DNA of 64,000 nucleotides from Staphylococcus succinus (GTDB lineage: Bacteria; Bacillota; Bacilli; Staphylococcales; Staphylococcaceae), in contig NZ_CP118976.1 in NCBI RefSeq assembly GCF_029024945.1, positions 1,612,001 to 1,676,000 on the forward strand, read 5' to 3'. Under the pieces are notes generated by a model. The model was not told where the DNA came from, did no database searches, and worked only from the letters and a program-made list of their open reading frames with translations. Position 1 is the stretch's first letter, and each line of letters opens with the position of its first letter. Below, in pieces: positions 27,733 through 36,792 of the stretch. A program made the position numbers and the translations under genes.

Positions 27733-27930
27733 AAAACTGGAAGCAACGCTACGTTTAACGTCGTTTCCAGTTCATATAACTAAATAAGAGTGACATTTCC
27801 TTCTGTAACTATCTGTCTACAATCTAAAATGTTGAAATCTATCTAAAGGTTACTAGGACACCGATATGTATCGGGCTTGAAGCAAGTGCCACTTCACAGT
27901 GTTTATGCAAAGTTTGAATATGTGTCCAAA
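27733..27930 (-). ncRNA. Candidate structured RNA / long 3' UTR between pgsA and cinA
   Basis: On the minus strand GGACAC (27927-27922) pairs with GTGTCC (27861-27856), enclosing small hairpins: CCGATA/TATCGG, CTTG/CAAG and CACT/AGTG. About 85 nt later comes an intrinsic terminator (AACTGGAA/TTCCAGTT, 27735-27772, then T-run). It starts right after the pgsA stop. It may be the pgsA 3' UTR, a processed sRNA or an independent sRNA. This fills most of the 396-base gene-free stretch; nothing else is seen in it. Confidence 0.45.
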
Positions 27931-27952
27931 TATAATAACTTGTGCACTGACC

Positions 27953-28531
27953 TTATTGTGCTTTAAACACATCTCTACCTTTATAAAAATATTCTATTCC
28001 GGATAAGATTGTGAAGAATACACCAATATATAGCAGTACATTGCCAAGTGAAAAGCCAATCCAAGTTGCCAAAGGATCACCTAATAGTATCCATACAATT
28101 GCCACCATTGTTATAGCTGTCTTTATTTTGCCTAATTGACCTGCTGCACTTACAAAGCCTTGTTCAATTTGTAATAAACGTAATCCAGTAACAGCAAATT
28201 CACGTGCAATGATAATAATTGCTACTACAGAATTAGTTAAATCTATTTGTACTAGTGCTATTAATGCACTGGAAACTAATAATTTATCTGCTAATGGGTC
28301 TAAAAATTTCCCCATATTTGTTACCAGTTCCCATTTTCTCGCTAAATAGCCATCTACAAAATCACTTAGCGAGGCAATAATAAATATAATACCACTTATT
28401 AATAATTCGATTTTCACTTCGTATCCACCAATAAATGATACCTTACCAAATCCAAAATCTACTAAAGCAAATAACATAAATATTGGAATTAGTATAACTC
28501 TGAAAACGGTTATCCAATTCGGTATATTCAT
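27953..28531 (-). CDS. pgsA: CDP-diacylglycerol--glycerol-3-phosphate 3-phosphatidyltransferase
   Basis: 192 residues, several membrane helices. The CDP-alcohol phosphotransferase motif reads DGYLARKWELVTNMGKFLDPLADK. Makes phosphatidylglycerophosphate, the committed step to phosphatidylglycerol and cardiolipin. Last gene of the ftsK-ymf run. Its CDP-diacylglycerol substrate comes from CdsA, also in this window. Confidence 0.96.
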   Translation of the reverse strand: MNIPNWITVFRVILIPIFMLFALVDFGFGKVSFIGGYEVKIELLISGIIFIIASLSDFVDGYLARKWELVTNMGKFLDPLADKLLVSSALIALVQIDLTNSVVAIIIIAREFAVTGLRLLQIEQGFVSAAGQLGKIKTAITMVAIVWILLGDPLATWIGFSLGNVLLYIGVFFTILSGIEYFYKGRDVFKAQ

Positions 28532-28557
28532 AAAAAGTCCTCTTTTCTATATATAAC

Positions 28558-28950
28558 TTAAAGCATTAACACAGCTAAAATCCACAATATAGTTGTAATA
28601 ATAACTACAAAACTAATAATTATAGCTAATTGCATCGGTTCATTATTCTTACTACGATATGTAGGTTTTTTTTCTTGTGAAAAAGCTTCTATCGTACGTT
28701 GCATTTGCTCGTCGTTATTAGGTATTTCATCTCTATGTGCTTCTATCAATTGTTCCGAATCAATATTCACAGCTTTTGCATATTTTTTAATGAATCCTTC
28801 AGCATAATTTTCGTTATTTAAAGCTTCAAATTCATTTGTTTCGATTAATGTTAAAGTTTGACGTTTCATCTGAGTACGTGATTCTAACTCATTCAATGTC
28901 ATACCTAATCTTTCACGACGTCCTTTTAAAGTTTGACCAACTGAATTCAC
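28558..28950 (-). CDS. ymfM: RodZ-like helix-turn-helix membrane protein (YmfM)
   Basis: 130 residues. The N-terminal HTH_25 domain has GQTLKGRRERLGMTLNELESRTQMKRQ in pieces typical of RodZ. A charged linker follows, then one membrane helix (about 106-129) at the C terminus. RodZ connects MreB to the wall-synthesis machinery in rods. Here the periplasmic domain is missing, as expected for a coccus, and the role is unclear. It sits between ymfK and pgsA, the Bacillales order. Confidence 0.85.
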   Translation of the reverse strand: MNSVGQTLKGRRERLGMTLNELESRTQMKRQTLTLIETNEFEALNNENYAEGFIKKYAKAVNIDSEQLIEAHRDEIPNNDEQMQRTIEAFSQEKKPTYRSKNNEPMQLAIIISFVVIITTILWILAVLML

Positions 28951-28986
28951 TTTGTGAGTCCTCCTCAGTCATTATTTATTAGATTT

Positions 28987-29817
28987 TTATTCAAAAAAAC
29001 CAAATCCGCCACCAAAACCATTTTCACCAAAATCCAAGTTATTTTTACTTTTTACGGTTTGCTTTTTCATTTCTTCATAATGAATTTCTTGATTTTTATT
29101 TTCTCTTAATTCGATAATATAGTCAAAATCTTTCATTTCATAATCACTTGTCTCAACGAATAAGTCTGGGTGTTCAACTACTTTAATCGCCGGTAAACTC
29201 ATCACTTCTTTAACTAATTCTTGGTGTTTTTGACTAGATTCCCTAGCTGTGACCGCACCATCAATAATATAAACATGATCCGAATCATACTCACCTTTAA
29301 TTAATGAACTTCGCACTGTTTGCTTAATTAAAGTTGAACTAATAAACAACCACCGTTTATGTGCACATACACTACCAGCAACAATAGATTCTGTTTTACC
29401 GACTCTTGGCATGCCTCGGATACCTATCAATTTATGCCCTTTTTCTTTAAATAACTCTGCCATAAAATCAACAAGTAAACCTAGGTCATCTCTTTCAAAA
29501 CGAAATGTTTTTTTATCGTCTGCATCTTGTTCTATGTATCTACCATGCCTAACTGCTAATCGATCACGTAGTTCAGGTTTACGTAATTTTGTAATAGAAA
29601 TATCATCTATCTCAGTTACAATATTTTCAAATCTACTTACTTTTTCTAGGTTATCAGACTTAATCAGTAGACCTCTTCGCCCCTCATCAATACCGTTAAT
29701 CGTTACAATACTAATACCCATCATACCTAACAAGCTTGAAACATCGCCTAATAACCCAGCACGGTTCATCGTTATCTCATACTCTAAATACCATTCTTGT
29801 CTCGTAGCTACTGCCAT
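28987..29817 (-). CDS. ymfK: YmfK family protein (DUF3388)
   Basis: 276 residues from the ATG opening MAVATRQEW, which has AAGGGGTG at 8-base spacing. The frame stays open another 90 bases upstream without a better ribosome-binding site. The N-terminal ACT-like region (AGLLGDVSSLLGMMGISIVTI) is followed by a P-loop-like segment (GMPRVGKTESIV) and a C-terminal FGENGFGGGFGFFE. Function unknown. It is conserved next to ymfI and the RodZ-like gene in Bacillales. Confidence 0.82.
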   Translation of the reverse strand: MAVATRQEWYLEYEITMNRAGLLGDVSSLLGMMGISIVTINGIDEGRRGLLIKSDNLEKVSRFENIVTEIDDISITKLRKPELRDRLAVRHGRYIEQDADDKKTFRFERDDLGLLVDFMAELFKEKGHKLIGIRGMPRVGKTESIVAGSVCAHKRWLFISSTLIKQTVRSSLIKGEYDSDHVYIIDGAVTARESSQKHQELVKEVMSLPAIKVVEHPDLFVETSDYEMKDFDYIIELRENKNQEIHYEEMKKQTVKSKNNLDFGENGFGGGFGFFE

Positions 29818-30021
29818 GAAAGAAACACCCCTTCGCTTAAAATCCACAGTTAAATAATATAATAGACTTGAAAAAACAAATCGTCTAGTAATATCCTTAT
29901 TTAACACTTTAATTTTAACGAGATATATTTTAAATTTAGAGACCTATTCATCTCTTTTATTATAATGATATTATACCATTGAATCTTTGCGAGTTGTTTG
30001 ATTTTTATACGCTGTTCAAAA

Positions 30022-30726
30022 TTATAAATACCATGCGCCATTCACTTTCTGTACAGTGCCAGTAATACTTTTGGCTAAAGGATGACAGAGATAACTGCAT
30101 GTATGTGCAATTTCTTCAGGTTTAATGAATCTTTGCTGAGGTAAATCTTGCATGATTTCTTCAAGTGAGGCTTCAGACCAATTTTGTGCCATATTACCAC
30201 TCACAAAGCCAGGCGCAATTGCGTTAACTGTCACAGATGTCATAGCAAGTTCCTGACTTAATGCTTTAACAAATCCAATTTGTCCAGACTTCATGGCAGA
30301 ATATATCGTTTCTAAACTTGCTCCAGTTTCTCCCCAAATTGAAGAAATAACAACGATTCTACCATTTTCACTTTGTCGCAATTGATCAGTAAAATATCTG
30401 CATATTCTTATTAATTGACGCAAATGAATTTGAAAACTTTCATCAATCATTTTGTCTGTTGTATCTTGCAACAGACTATATAAAGCTGTACCACTTGCAT
30501 ATATTAAGCAATCCACATTTTGTATAAAACTAAAATATGGGTCTAAGTTATTAACTTGCGTTAAATCACATCTTACGAACTGTACTGCACGATGTTCATA
30601 GTGCGCTTGCAATGCCTCATGATTTGCTTGATTATAGTGGATAATGACTTCATATCCATCTGATAGCAAACGCTCAACAATTGCAGTACCTATCGTGCCA
30701 GAACCGCCGATGACTAATGCTTTCAT
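30022..30726 (-). CDS. ymfI: SDR-family reductase YmfI (EF-P 5-aminopentanol modification)
   Basis: 234 residues, short-chain dehydrogenase fold: GGSGTIGTAI (NAD(P)-binding), IYASGT, catalytic Ser in VISSIWG and Y-x-x-x-K in YSAMKSG. In Bacillus subtilis YmfI completes the 5-aminopentanol modification on elongation factor P. Next to ymfH and ymfF, in the same order as in Bacillus. Confidence 0.85.
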   Translation of the reverse strand: MKALVIGGSGTIGTAIVERLLSDGYEVIIHYNQANHEALQAHYEHRAVQFVRCDLTQVNNLDPYFSFIQNVDCLIYASGTALYSLLQDTTDKMIDESFQIHLRQLIRICRYFTDQLRQSENGRIVVISSIWGETGASLETIYSAMKSGQIGFVKALSQELAMTSVTVNAIAPGFVSGNMAQNWSEASLEEIMQDLPQQRFIKPEEIAHTCSYLCHPLAKSITGTVQKVNGAWYL

Positions 30727-30729
30727 AAC

Positions 30730-32016
30730 TTATTTCATCTCCAAGCGACTATCTACAACTTGATCTAAATTTAAGCACACTTCTGAAGTTGCATTTACGC
30801 TATCAAGTGTAATATTTTCAACTATTTCTAATAAATCAAATAGACTAACACCTTCAAAGTATAGTTTCGTATATTGATTAGCAATATATTCGGGAGAGTT
30901 TAAACCTGATATAAATTCACCAATAAATTGTTTTTTCAATAAATTAAAAGCTTCTTCATCATTTAATTTTCCTTGTTTAAGCTCTAACTCATCTAACAAT
31001 AACGTTTTTAATGTATCAGGCTGTTGTGTTGCACTCGTAACCAATGAAAAACTATACGTCGGTTCCAATACAAATTGATAACCAAATGTTTCATCAATTA
31101 AATCTTGATTGAGTAATGATTGGTAAAAATCAGTTTCTTCACCGAATATCATTTCAAAGAAGAGCGTCATCTCTAAATCACGTTTCACAAATTGCTCAGC
31201 CGGTTCATTTTTCAAGACTTCATTTTTAAAGCCAATCATAAGTCTTGGCGATTGTAATTTCATCGACTCAGCAACAAAGTGTTCATTTACTTCAGACTTT
31301 TCTATTAAAGGGTCTCTAACAATTTCAGGTTGGTACTCTTTATCTCTAGCATCTTCATGGTTAGCAATCACTTGATAAATGTGATTAGGATCAACATCTC
31401 CAACAACAAAAAGCATCATATTTGAAGGATGATAGAACGTTTCGTAACATAAATACAAATCGTCTTTATTAATTTCATAAATACTTTCAACACTACCCGC
31501 GATATCTACTCGAATTGGATGGCTCTCATACATAGCTTTAAGTGTATTGAACATAAGTTTATAGCCTGGCTGTTCTTGATACATCTTTATTTCTTCAGCA
31601 ATGATTCCTTTTTCTTTATCGACAGTCTCCTTAGTAAAATACGGCGTTTCAACCATCGTCAACAAACGTTTAATATTACGTTCAACATGGTCTGTAGCAC
31701 TAAATAAATAGCTTGTGCGGTCAAAACTTGTAAATGCATTGACTTGAGCATTATCTTCAGCAAAAGCAGTAAATAAATCTTCTTCTTCATTTTCAAATAA
31801 TTTATGTTCTAAGAAATGTGCAACTCCATCTGGAACTGTTACATATGTATCGCTACCATGTGGCTTGAATTTATTATCTAGTGATCCAAATTGTGTCGTA
31901 TAAGTCACAAATGTTTTTTGAAAACCACGTTTAGGTATAATAAATACTTTCAAACCATTATTGAGTTCTGCTTCAAAAACACGTTCATCTATTTGCTCAT
32001 AATATGTTTCTCTCAC
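30730..32016 (-). CDS. ymfH: M16 family zinc peptidase YmfH
   Basis: 428 residues. The inverted zinc motif HFLEHK (HxxEH) lies at about residue 68 and the third ligand region in IIAEEIKMYQE, so this is the likely active partner of an M16B pair. Named with EF-P modification in Bacillus genomes; the real substrate is not established. It overlaps ymfF by ATGA and ends three bases before ymfI. Confidence 0.88.
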   Translation of the reverse strand: MRETYYEQIDERVFEAELNNGLKVFIIPKRGFQKTFVTYTTQFGSLDNKFKPHGSDTYVTVPDGVAHFLEHKLFENEEEDLFTAFAEDNAQVNAFTSFDRTSYLFSATDHVERNIKRLLTMVETPYFTKETVDKEKGIIAEEIKMYQEQPGYKLMFNTLKAMYESHPIRVDIAGSVESIYEINKDDLYLCYETFYHPSNMMLFVVGDVDPNHIYQVIANHEDARDKEYQPEIVRDPLIEKSEVNEHFVAESMKLQSPRLMIGFKNEVLKNEPAEQFVKRDLEMTLFFEMIFGEETDFYQSLLNQDLIDETFGYQFVLEPTYSFSLVTSATQQPDTLKTLLLDELELKQGKLNDEEAFNLLKKQFIGEFISGLNSPEYIANQYTKLYFEGVSLFDLLEIVENITLDSVNATSEVCLNLDQVVDSRLEMK

Positions 32017-33305
32017 GAGTTGCTACCTCCTTTTGTCAAAATGTATATCGTATCAAGAATTGTTTCTTGAGCTAATGCTATAACATCTTCTCTTGAAACT
32101 TGTTGAATACCTCCAATATAAGATGATTCTGACATATCTTCTTCTAGCAAAATATTGTTATTTAATATTTCAATAATACTTTTAGGTCTATCTTGAGATT
32201 CTTGTCGTTGCGAAATGATAACTTTTTTAGCTAATTCTAATTTGTCGTTATCAAATTCTCCTTTTTGAAACTTTTCAAATTCAGAAATAATCGTGTCTTT
32301 TGCAGTTTCATATTTATCTGCAGACACACCACTAAGTACAAACATATATCCATTCTTTGCATCTATTTGAGAATGAATTGAATAAGCTAGACTTTGTTTT
32401 TCTCTCACTTCATTAAATAGCACAGATGAAGGATCCCCACCAAACATAATATTAAAAACTACGATAGCAAAATATTGCGGATCTCCATATTGGGCTGGAA
32501 ACTTGAAGCCCATATTTAATTTTGCTTGATCAACTTCATCTTCTTCAACTATTTCTTGCGGTAAATTATGCCCCTGTTGAGCAGCAGTTACTTGTGATAA
32601 TTTAAATTGCTTTGGCTTGAGCTCAAAATAAGTTCGAATCTGTGATTGTACTGCTTCTTCATCTACATTACCTACTACGTATACGGCGCAATAGTCGTCT
32701 TGTAACATAGATTGATATGTATGATATAAACTTTCAGGTGTAACATCTGATATGTAGGCAACTTGTCCAGTCGCTAAATGGCGATACGGTTGATCTCCAA
32801 ACATATATTTCAATAAATTTAAAAATGATATTTGCGATTTGTTATCAACCATTGCTTCTAATTTTTTAGTAAGTAATGATTTTTCTTGTGCTACAAAGGT
32901 CTCATCAAAACGTTCATTTGAAACGAGTGGATTACATAAAATCTCTCTAAATAATTCTAATCCTTTTTCAAAAAGCGGCGTTTGATCTTTAAGATAACGT
33001 TCATTAACTAATTCCAATGAAATTGTAATGACATGTTTATCTTTAAACTTTGATACAAAACTATTTACATATGCGCCATATAATTGAGATAAGTGGCGTG
33101 TAAACGCTTTATCTGTCGGCCATTGTTTAGTCGCACGAACAAGCAATTTACTTAATATTGAACGTGATGTCATGGTTTCATTATCTAATGGAGCCATAAA
33201 CTTAAATGTTATTGTTGTGGTTTTAAATTTTGTTGTTGGCATTACTTTAATGTGCAAGTCATTTTTCTGTTTATCTATTTTCAAATTGTCATGCCTCACT
33301 TTCAT
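32013..33305 (-). CDS. ymfF: M16 family peptidase-like protein YmfF (inactive partner)
   Basis: 430 residues with the M16 architecture and the second-half motif FNIMFGGDPSSVLFNEVREKQSLAYS. The zinc motif HxxEH is absent from the place where it should lie (SRSILSKLLVRATKQWP), so it should act as the non-catalytic subunit with YmfH. Translationally coupled to ymfH. Confidence 0.86.
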   Translation of the reverse strand: MKVRHDNLKIDKQKNDLHIKVMPTTKFKTTTITFKFMAPLDNETMTSRSILSKLLVRATKQWPTDKAFTRHLSQLYGAYVNSFVSKFKDKHVITISLELVNERYLKDQTPLFEKGLELFREILCNPLVSNERFDETFVAQEKSLLTKKLEAMVDNKSQISFLNLLKYMFGDQPYRHLATGQVAYISDVTPESLYHTYQSMLQDDYCAVYVVGNVDEEAVQSQIRTYFELKPKQFKLSQVTAAQQGHNLPQEIVEEDEVDQAKLNMGFKFPAQYGDPQYFAIVVFNIMFGGDPSSVLFNEVREKQSLAYSIHSQIDAKNGYMFVLSGVSADKYETAKDTIISEFEKFQKGEFDNDKLELAKKVIISQRQESQDRPKSIIEILNNNILLEEDMSESSYIGGIQQVSREDVIALAQETILDTIYILTKGGSNS

Positions 33306-33315
33306 AATTTTGTTT

Positions 33316-34029
33316 TTATATTCTATTTCTAACCGTTTTGAATTTAACTAAACTACTTTTGAAATAATTAAATGAATAAAATATTGGTTGGTCATCTTTA
33401 TCATAATGAATTAATTTCAATAACATTAGTCCTTCATGTGGTGAAGCATCTAATACATCAGAAATATGTGGTTCATAGCTAATTGCTTCTATCTCTGTTT
33501 CAGCATAAGCTACTTTTTGAGAAGCATTTTGTTCAATAGCATTTAAAATAGATTCATCACTACTTTGATACTGGGCACACGTTAAAATACTGGTCGGTAC
33601 TTTATCCAAACAATAGACCATGGGTATGCGGTCTGCCATTCTTATCCGTTCGATAATGGTCACATAAGCTTTTTCAGGAAGATTAAGCTTTTGAGAATCT
33701 AAAGATGTTGCTGGCTTTTCATCAAAACTAATAAACTCTGTACCTGCACTGTATCCCTGTTCTTCAATCATCTTACTAATACTTACAAGTTCACCTAAAG
33801 GATAAGAGAAGGGGTGCAGTGATTTCACACTAGCCCCTTCTTCCAAATTATTAGATAAAACTTGTTCTGTAATTAATTCATCAATAGCATCATATACATC
33901 ATCTGTTTTAACATTTAATTTTCTAGCAATTGCTAAATGACTTGGTAATTGCTCACCATCATGCAAGTCGCCATTTTTGATTTGCTGAATCATCCATTCT
34001 TTTACTTTATAAACAGAAGTAAGTTCCAT
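33316..34029 (-). CDS. ymfC: GntR family transcriptional regulator (YmfC-like)
   Basis: 237 residues: an N-terminal GntR winged helix (QIKNGDLHDGEQLPSHLAIARKL then KTDDVYDAID) and a C-terminal UTRA ligand-binding domain (PMVYCLDKVPTSIL; QPIFYSFNYF). UTRA domains usually sense sugars or small acids; the ligand is unknown. It is two bases downstream of ftsK and ten before ymfF, so it is inside the operon and may control it. Confidence 0.85.
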   Translation of the reverse strand: MELTSVYKVKEWMIQQIKNGDLHDGEQLPSHLAIARKLNVKTDDVYDAIDELITEQVLSNNLEEGASVKSLHPFSYPLGELVSISKMIEEQGYSAGTEFISFDEKPATSLDSQKLNLPEKAYVTIIERIRMADRIPMVYCLDKVPTSILTCAQYQSSDESILNAIEQNASQKVAYAETEIEAISYEPHISDVLDASPHEGLMLLKLIHYDKDDQPIFYSFNYFKSSLVKFKTVRNRI

Positions 34030-34031
34030 AT

Positions 34032-36482
34032 TTACACCTCATCACTATCTAAATCTACTAATATTTGTCTAGGTTTGCTACCCTTTTGTGGACCTATTAC
34101 TTGATTACGCTCTAAATCGTCCATTAAACGTGAAGCGCGATTATATCCAATTCTAAATTGTCTTTGCAGAAGAGACGTACTCGCTTTTTGTTGCTCTAGT
34201 ACGAATAGATATGCTTCATCGTACAACGTATCTTCACTTTTCGTTTCTGATTTATCTACTGGAGCATCTGGTTCCATTTCTTTTACATAGTTCGCTTTTT
34301 GTTGTTCAACAACGTAATTCACTACATCCTGAACTTCATGATCACTTAAGAATGCACCTTGTACACGCGTTCTAGTAGAACCACCATTAGCAACGTATAG
34401 CATATCCCCTTTACCTAGTAACTTATCAGCACCACCACTATCAATAATTGTTCTAGAATCAGTTTGTGAACTAACGGCAAAAGCAATTCGCGTAGGAATA
34501 TTATTTTTAATTAATCCGGTAATAACATCTACTGAAGGTCGTTGTGTTGCAATAATAAGGTGTATCCCTGCAGCACGTGCCATTTGTGTAATACGTTGGA
34601 TCGCATTTTCTACTTCTTTACCTGCGACCATCATTAAGTCGGCTAACTCATCCACAATAACAACAATATAAGGTAATTCAGATTGTTTTTCTTCTAGTTC
34701 CTCATTTTGTCGTCTAATCATTTCATTGTAGCCTTCTATATTTTTAGTTGAAGAATGTTGGAATAAATCATAACGTCTTTCCATCTCGGCTACAACTTTT
34801 TCTAAGGCTTGCGATGCTTTGTGGGGATTTGTCACTACTGGTATTAATAGGTGCGGTATCCCATTGTATACGTTTAATTCTACCATTTTTGGGTCTATTA
34901 ACATAAGTTTTACTTCATGTGGTTTAGCATTCAGTAATATACTTGTGATAATACCATTAATACAAACTGACTTACCACTACCAGTAGAACCCGCTACCAG
35001 TAAATGAGGCATTTTATTTAATTCAACTGTAATTGGATCACCTGAAATGTCTCTACCTAACCCTACTTCTAATTTGTTTTTAGCTGGGAATTTTTCTTCC
35101 AATACTTCTTTTAAAGATACCAGTGAAATTTTATCATTCGGCACCTCTATACCTACTGCTGAACGGCCAGGGATAGGTGCTTCAATACGTACATCTTTTG
35201 CTGCCAATGCTAAGGCAATATCATTATGTAGATTCACTATTTTACTTACTTTCACACCTTGTGCAGGCTGTATTTCATATTGTGTAACTGCTGGTCCAAT
35301 CTTGATTTGAGTCACTCTTGCATCTACACCAAAGTTCTTTAAAGTCGTCTCAAGTAATTGACCTTTTCTTTGTACTTCAGCTTTAGATGTCGCTTGCTGT
35401 TTGGCCGGTTGATTCAATAATGTTAATGGAGGGATCGTATAAGCTTCATTTTCCACTTCTCCAGCTTCAGAAATAGAATTTTCTATTTCATTGTTGTTGC
35501 TATTTTCTTCTTCCTGAGCTTCAACATGTTCCTCTAATGTAATCTGTGATTCGTTTGCATTTTGTTGGGATGTCATTTGATTATTTTCTTCATTTTGATC
35601 GAACAGCCTTTTAGAACGTTTACCTTTTTGTGAACGTTTAAGCTGAGTAGTATCGTCTTCATTATCACTATGTCCATAAATTGGAATCGATGACTGTTGT
35701 TCATTAGTTATATTTGAGACTTCTGGTAAACTACTTACATCTTTAGGACTATCTTGTGTTGTTGCTTGGGATGTTTGTAAGTCTTTTTCAGCTTTTTTCT
35801 CAGCCTTTACACGTGCCTTTGCTTCTTGTTTAATTTTGTTATGCTTTCTTTTTTCCTTCAAATTCTCTGAAGCATCTTTACTTTTTGCTTTCATACTTTC
35901 AAATAGCACCTTAGAAACATCACGATGTTTTTGCTTAAGCAGTAATATGATACTTGAGGCAATTAATAACATTGTTATGATAATAATACCTACAATTGAA
36001 ATTAACGGGATAAATAGAGTCAATAGGTAATATCCTATTAAGCCTCCACCAAAATTCGGAAAATGAGAATGTTCATATGATTTATAAACAAATGATAAAA
36101 TAGGCTCTCTTTGTGCCTGTGCTTTATTTGTAAAATAAAACACGATCTGTGTTACAAATAATAAAGCAAATTGTAATGTAATCGCACCTATTGTACGTCT
36201 AGATTTAGGTAACGCTTTATAATATGTAATAAATACTGTTCCAATTGCTACTAGGATATAAGTTAAATAACGACTCATACCAAAAAGATAATTAAAGAAA
36301 CTATCAATCATTTTTCCTATAATGCCCAGTTGAAATGCACCTAATACGATTAATACAAATATAACAATGGCTAATATATATCTTAATGGACTGTCACTTT
36401 GCTTCTTTTTTTGATTACTTGTTTTCTTTCTTGTATTTGTTGTTTTTCTTTTGGTTGCCGTTCTCTTTTTCGCCTGTGCCAA
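34032..36482 (-). CDS. ftsK: DNA translocase FtsK/SpoIIIE
   Basis: 816 residues. About four N-terminal membrane helices (40-190), a charged linker (about 200-360), the motor domain with Walker A GSTGSGKSVC and Walker B IVVIVDELADLMM, and a C-terminal gamma winged helix (RASRLMDDLERNQVIGP) that reads chromosome-orientation sequences. Pumps DNA through the closing septum. First gene of the ftsK-ymf-pgsA run. The N terminus is Lys/Arg/Thr-rich. Confidence 0.95.
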   Translation of the reverse strand: MAQAKKRTATKRKTTNTRKKTSNQKKKQSDSPLRYILAIVIFVLIVLGAFQLGIIGKMIDSFFNYLFGMSRYLTYILVAIGTVFITYYKALPKSRRTIGAITLQFALLFVTQIVFYFTNKAQAQREPILSFVYKSYEHSHFPNFGGGLIGYYLLTLFIPLISIVGIIIITMLLIASSIILLLKQKHRDVSKVLFESMKAKSKDASENLKEKRKHNKIKQEAKARVKAEKKAEKDLQTSQATTQDSPKDVSSLPEVSNITNEQQSSIPIYGHSDNEDDTTQLKRSQKGKRSKRLFDQNEENNQMTSQQNANESQITLEEHVEAQEEENSNNNEIENSISEAGEVENEAYTIPPLTLLNQPAKQQATSKAEVQRKGQLLETTLKNFGVDARVTQIKIGPAVTQYEIQPAQGVKVSKIVNLHNDIALALAAKDVRIEAPIPGRSAVGIEVPNDKISLVSLKEVLEEKFPAKNKLEVGLGRDISGDPITVELNKMPHLLVAGSTGSGKSVCINGIITSILLNAKPHEVKLMLIDPKMVELNVYNGIPHLLIPVVTNPHKASQALEKVVAEMERRYDLFQHSSTKNIEGYNEMIRRQNEELEEKQSELPYIVVIVDELADLMMVAGKEVENAIQRITQMARAAGIHLIIATQRPSVDVITGLIKNNIPTRIAFAVSSQTDSRTIIDSGGADKLLGKGDMLYVANGGSTRTRVQGAFLSDHEVQDVVNYVVEQQKANYVKEMEPDAPVDKSETKSEDTLYDEAYLFVLEQQKASTSLLQRQFRIGYNRASRLMDDLERNQVIGPQKGSKPRQILVDLDSDEV

Positions 36483-36639
36483 CTTTCACACCTTCTTTTC
36501 AACTCTGATTTCTTTTTTATACTTAGAATTTGTCATTTAAATTCCTATGTAAATAATTTCTATTTTACCCTTCACTAAAAAATACATTTTCTTACATATA
36601 AGTAATATGGTATAAATAAAGTTTTATTACATTTATTAT

Positions 36640-36777
36640 AATAACATAAAAGAGGCAAAGACTATGATCGCTTGGAGTGAATTTAAAGGTTGCATACTTG
36701 TCATATTTAAGCTATAACAATCAACTGCAATCTACATTTAAATATGTTTACTTAAGCGCTTGTCTTAACCTCTTTGT
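36640..36777 (-). terminator. Very long hairpin in the rnjB-ftsK gap
   Basis: AAAGAGG near 36652 pairs with CCTCTTT near 36775, then AAGAC with GTCTT, and CGCTT with AAGCG, enclosing about 60 unpaired nt. TATGTTATT follows on the minus strand. It probably ends rnjB but is far larger than an ordinary terminator. The rest of the 310-base gap holds the upstream region of ftsK, with no further gene. Confidence 0.5.
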
Positions 36778-36792
36778 TTAGTAAGGACTTTA

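Noticed and set aside
29411..29857. 148-codon plus-strand open frame opposite ymfK
   Set aside because: It mirrors the conserved YmfK reading frame; low-complexity Ser/Leu/Ile composition typical of antisense frames.
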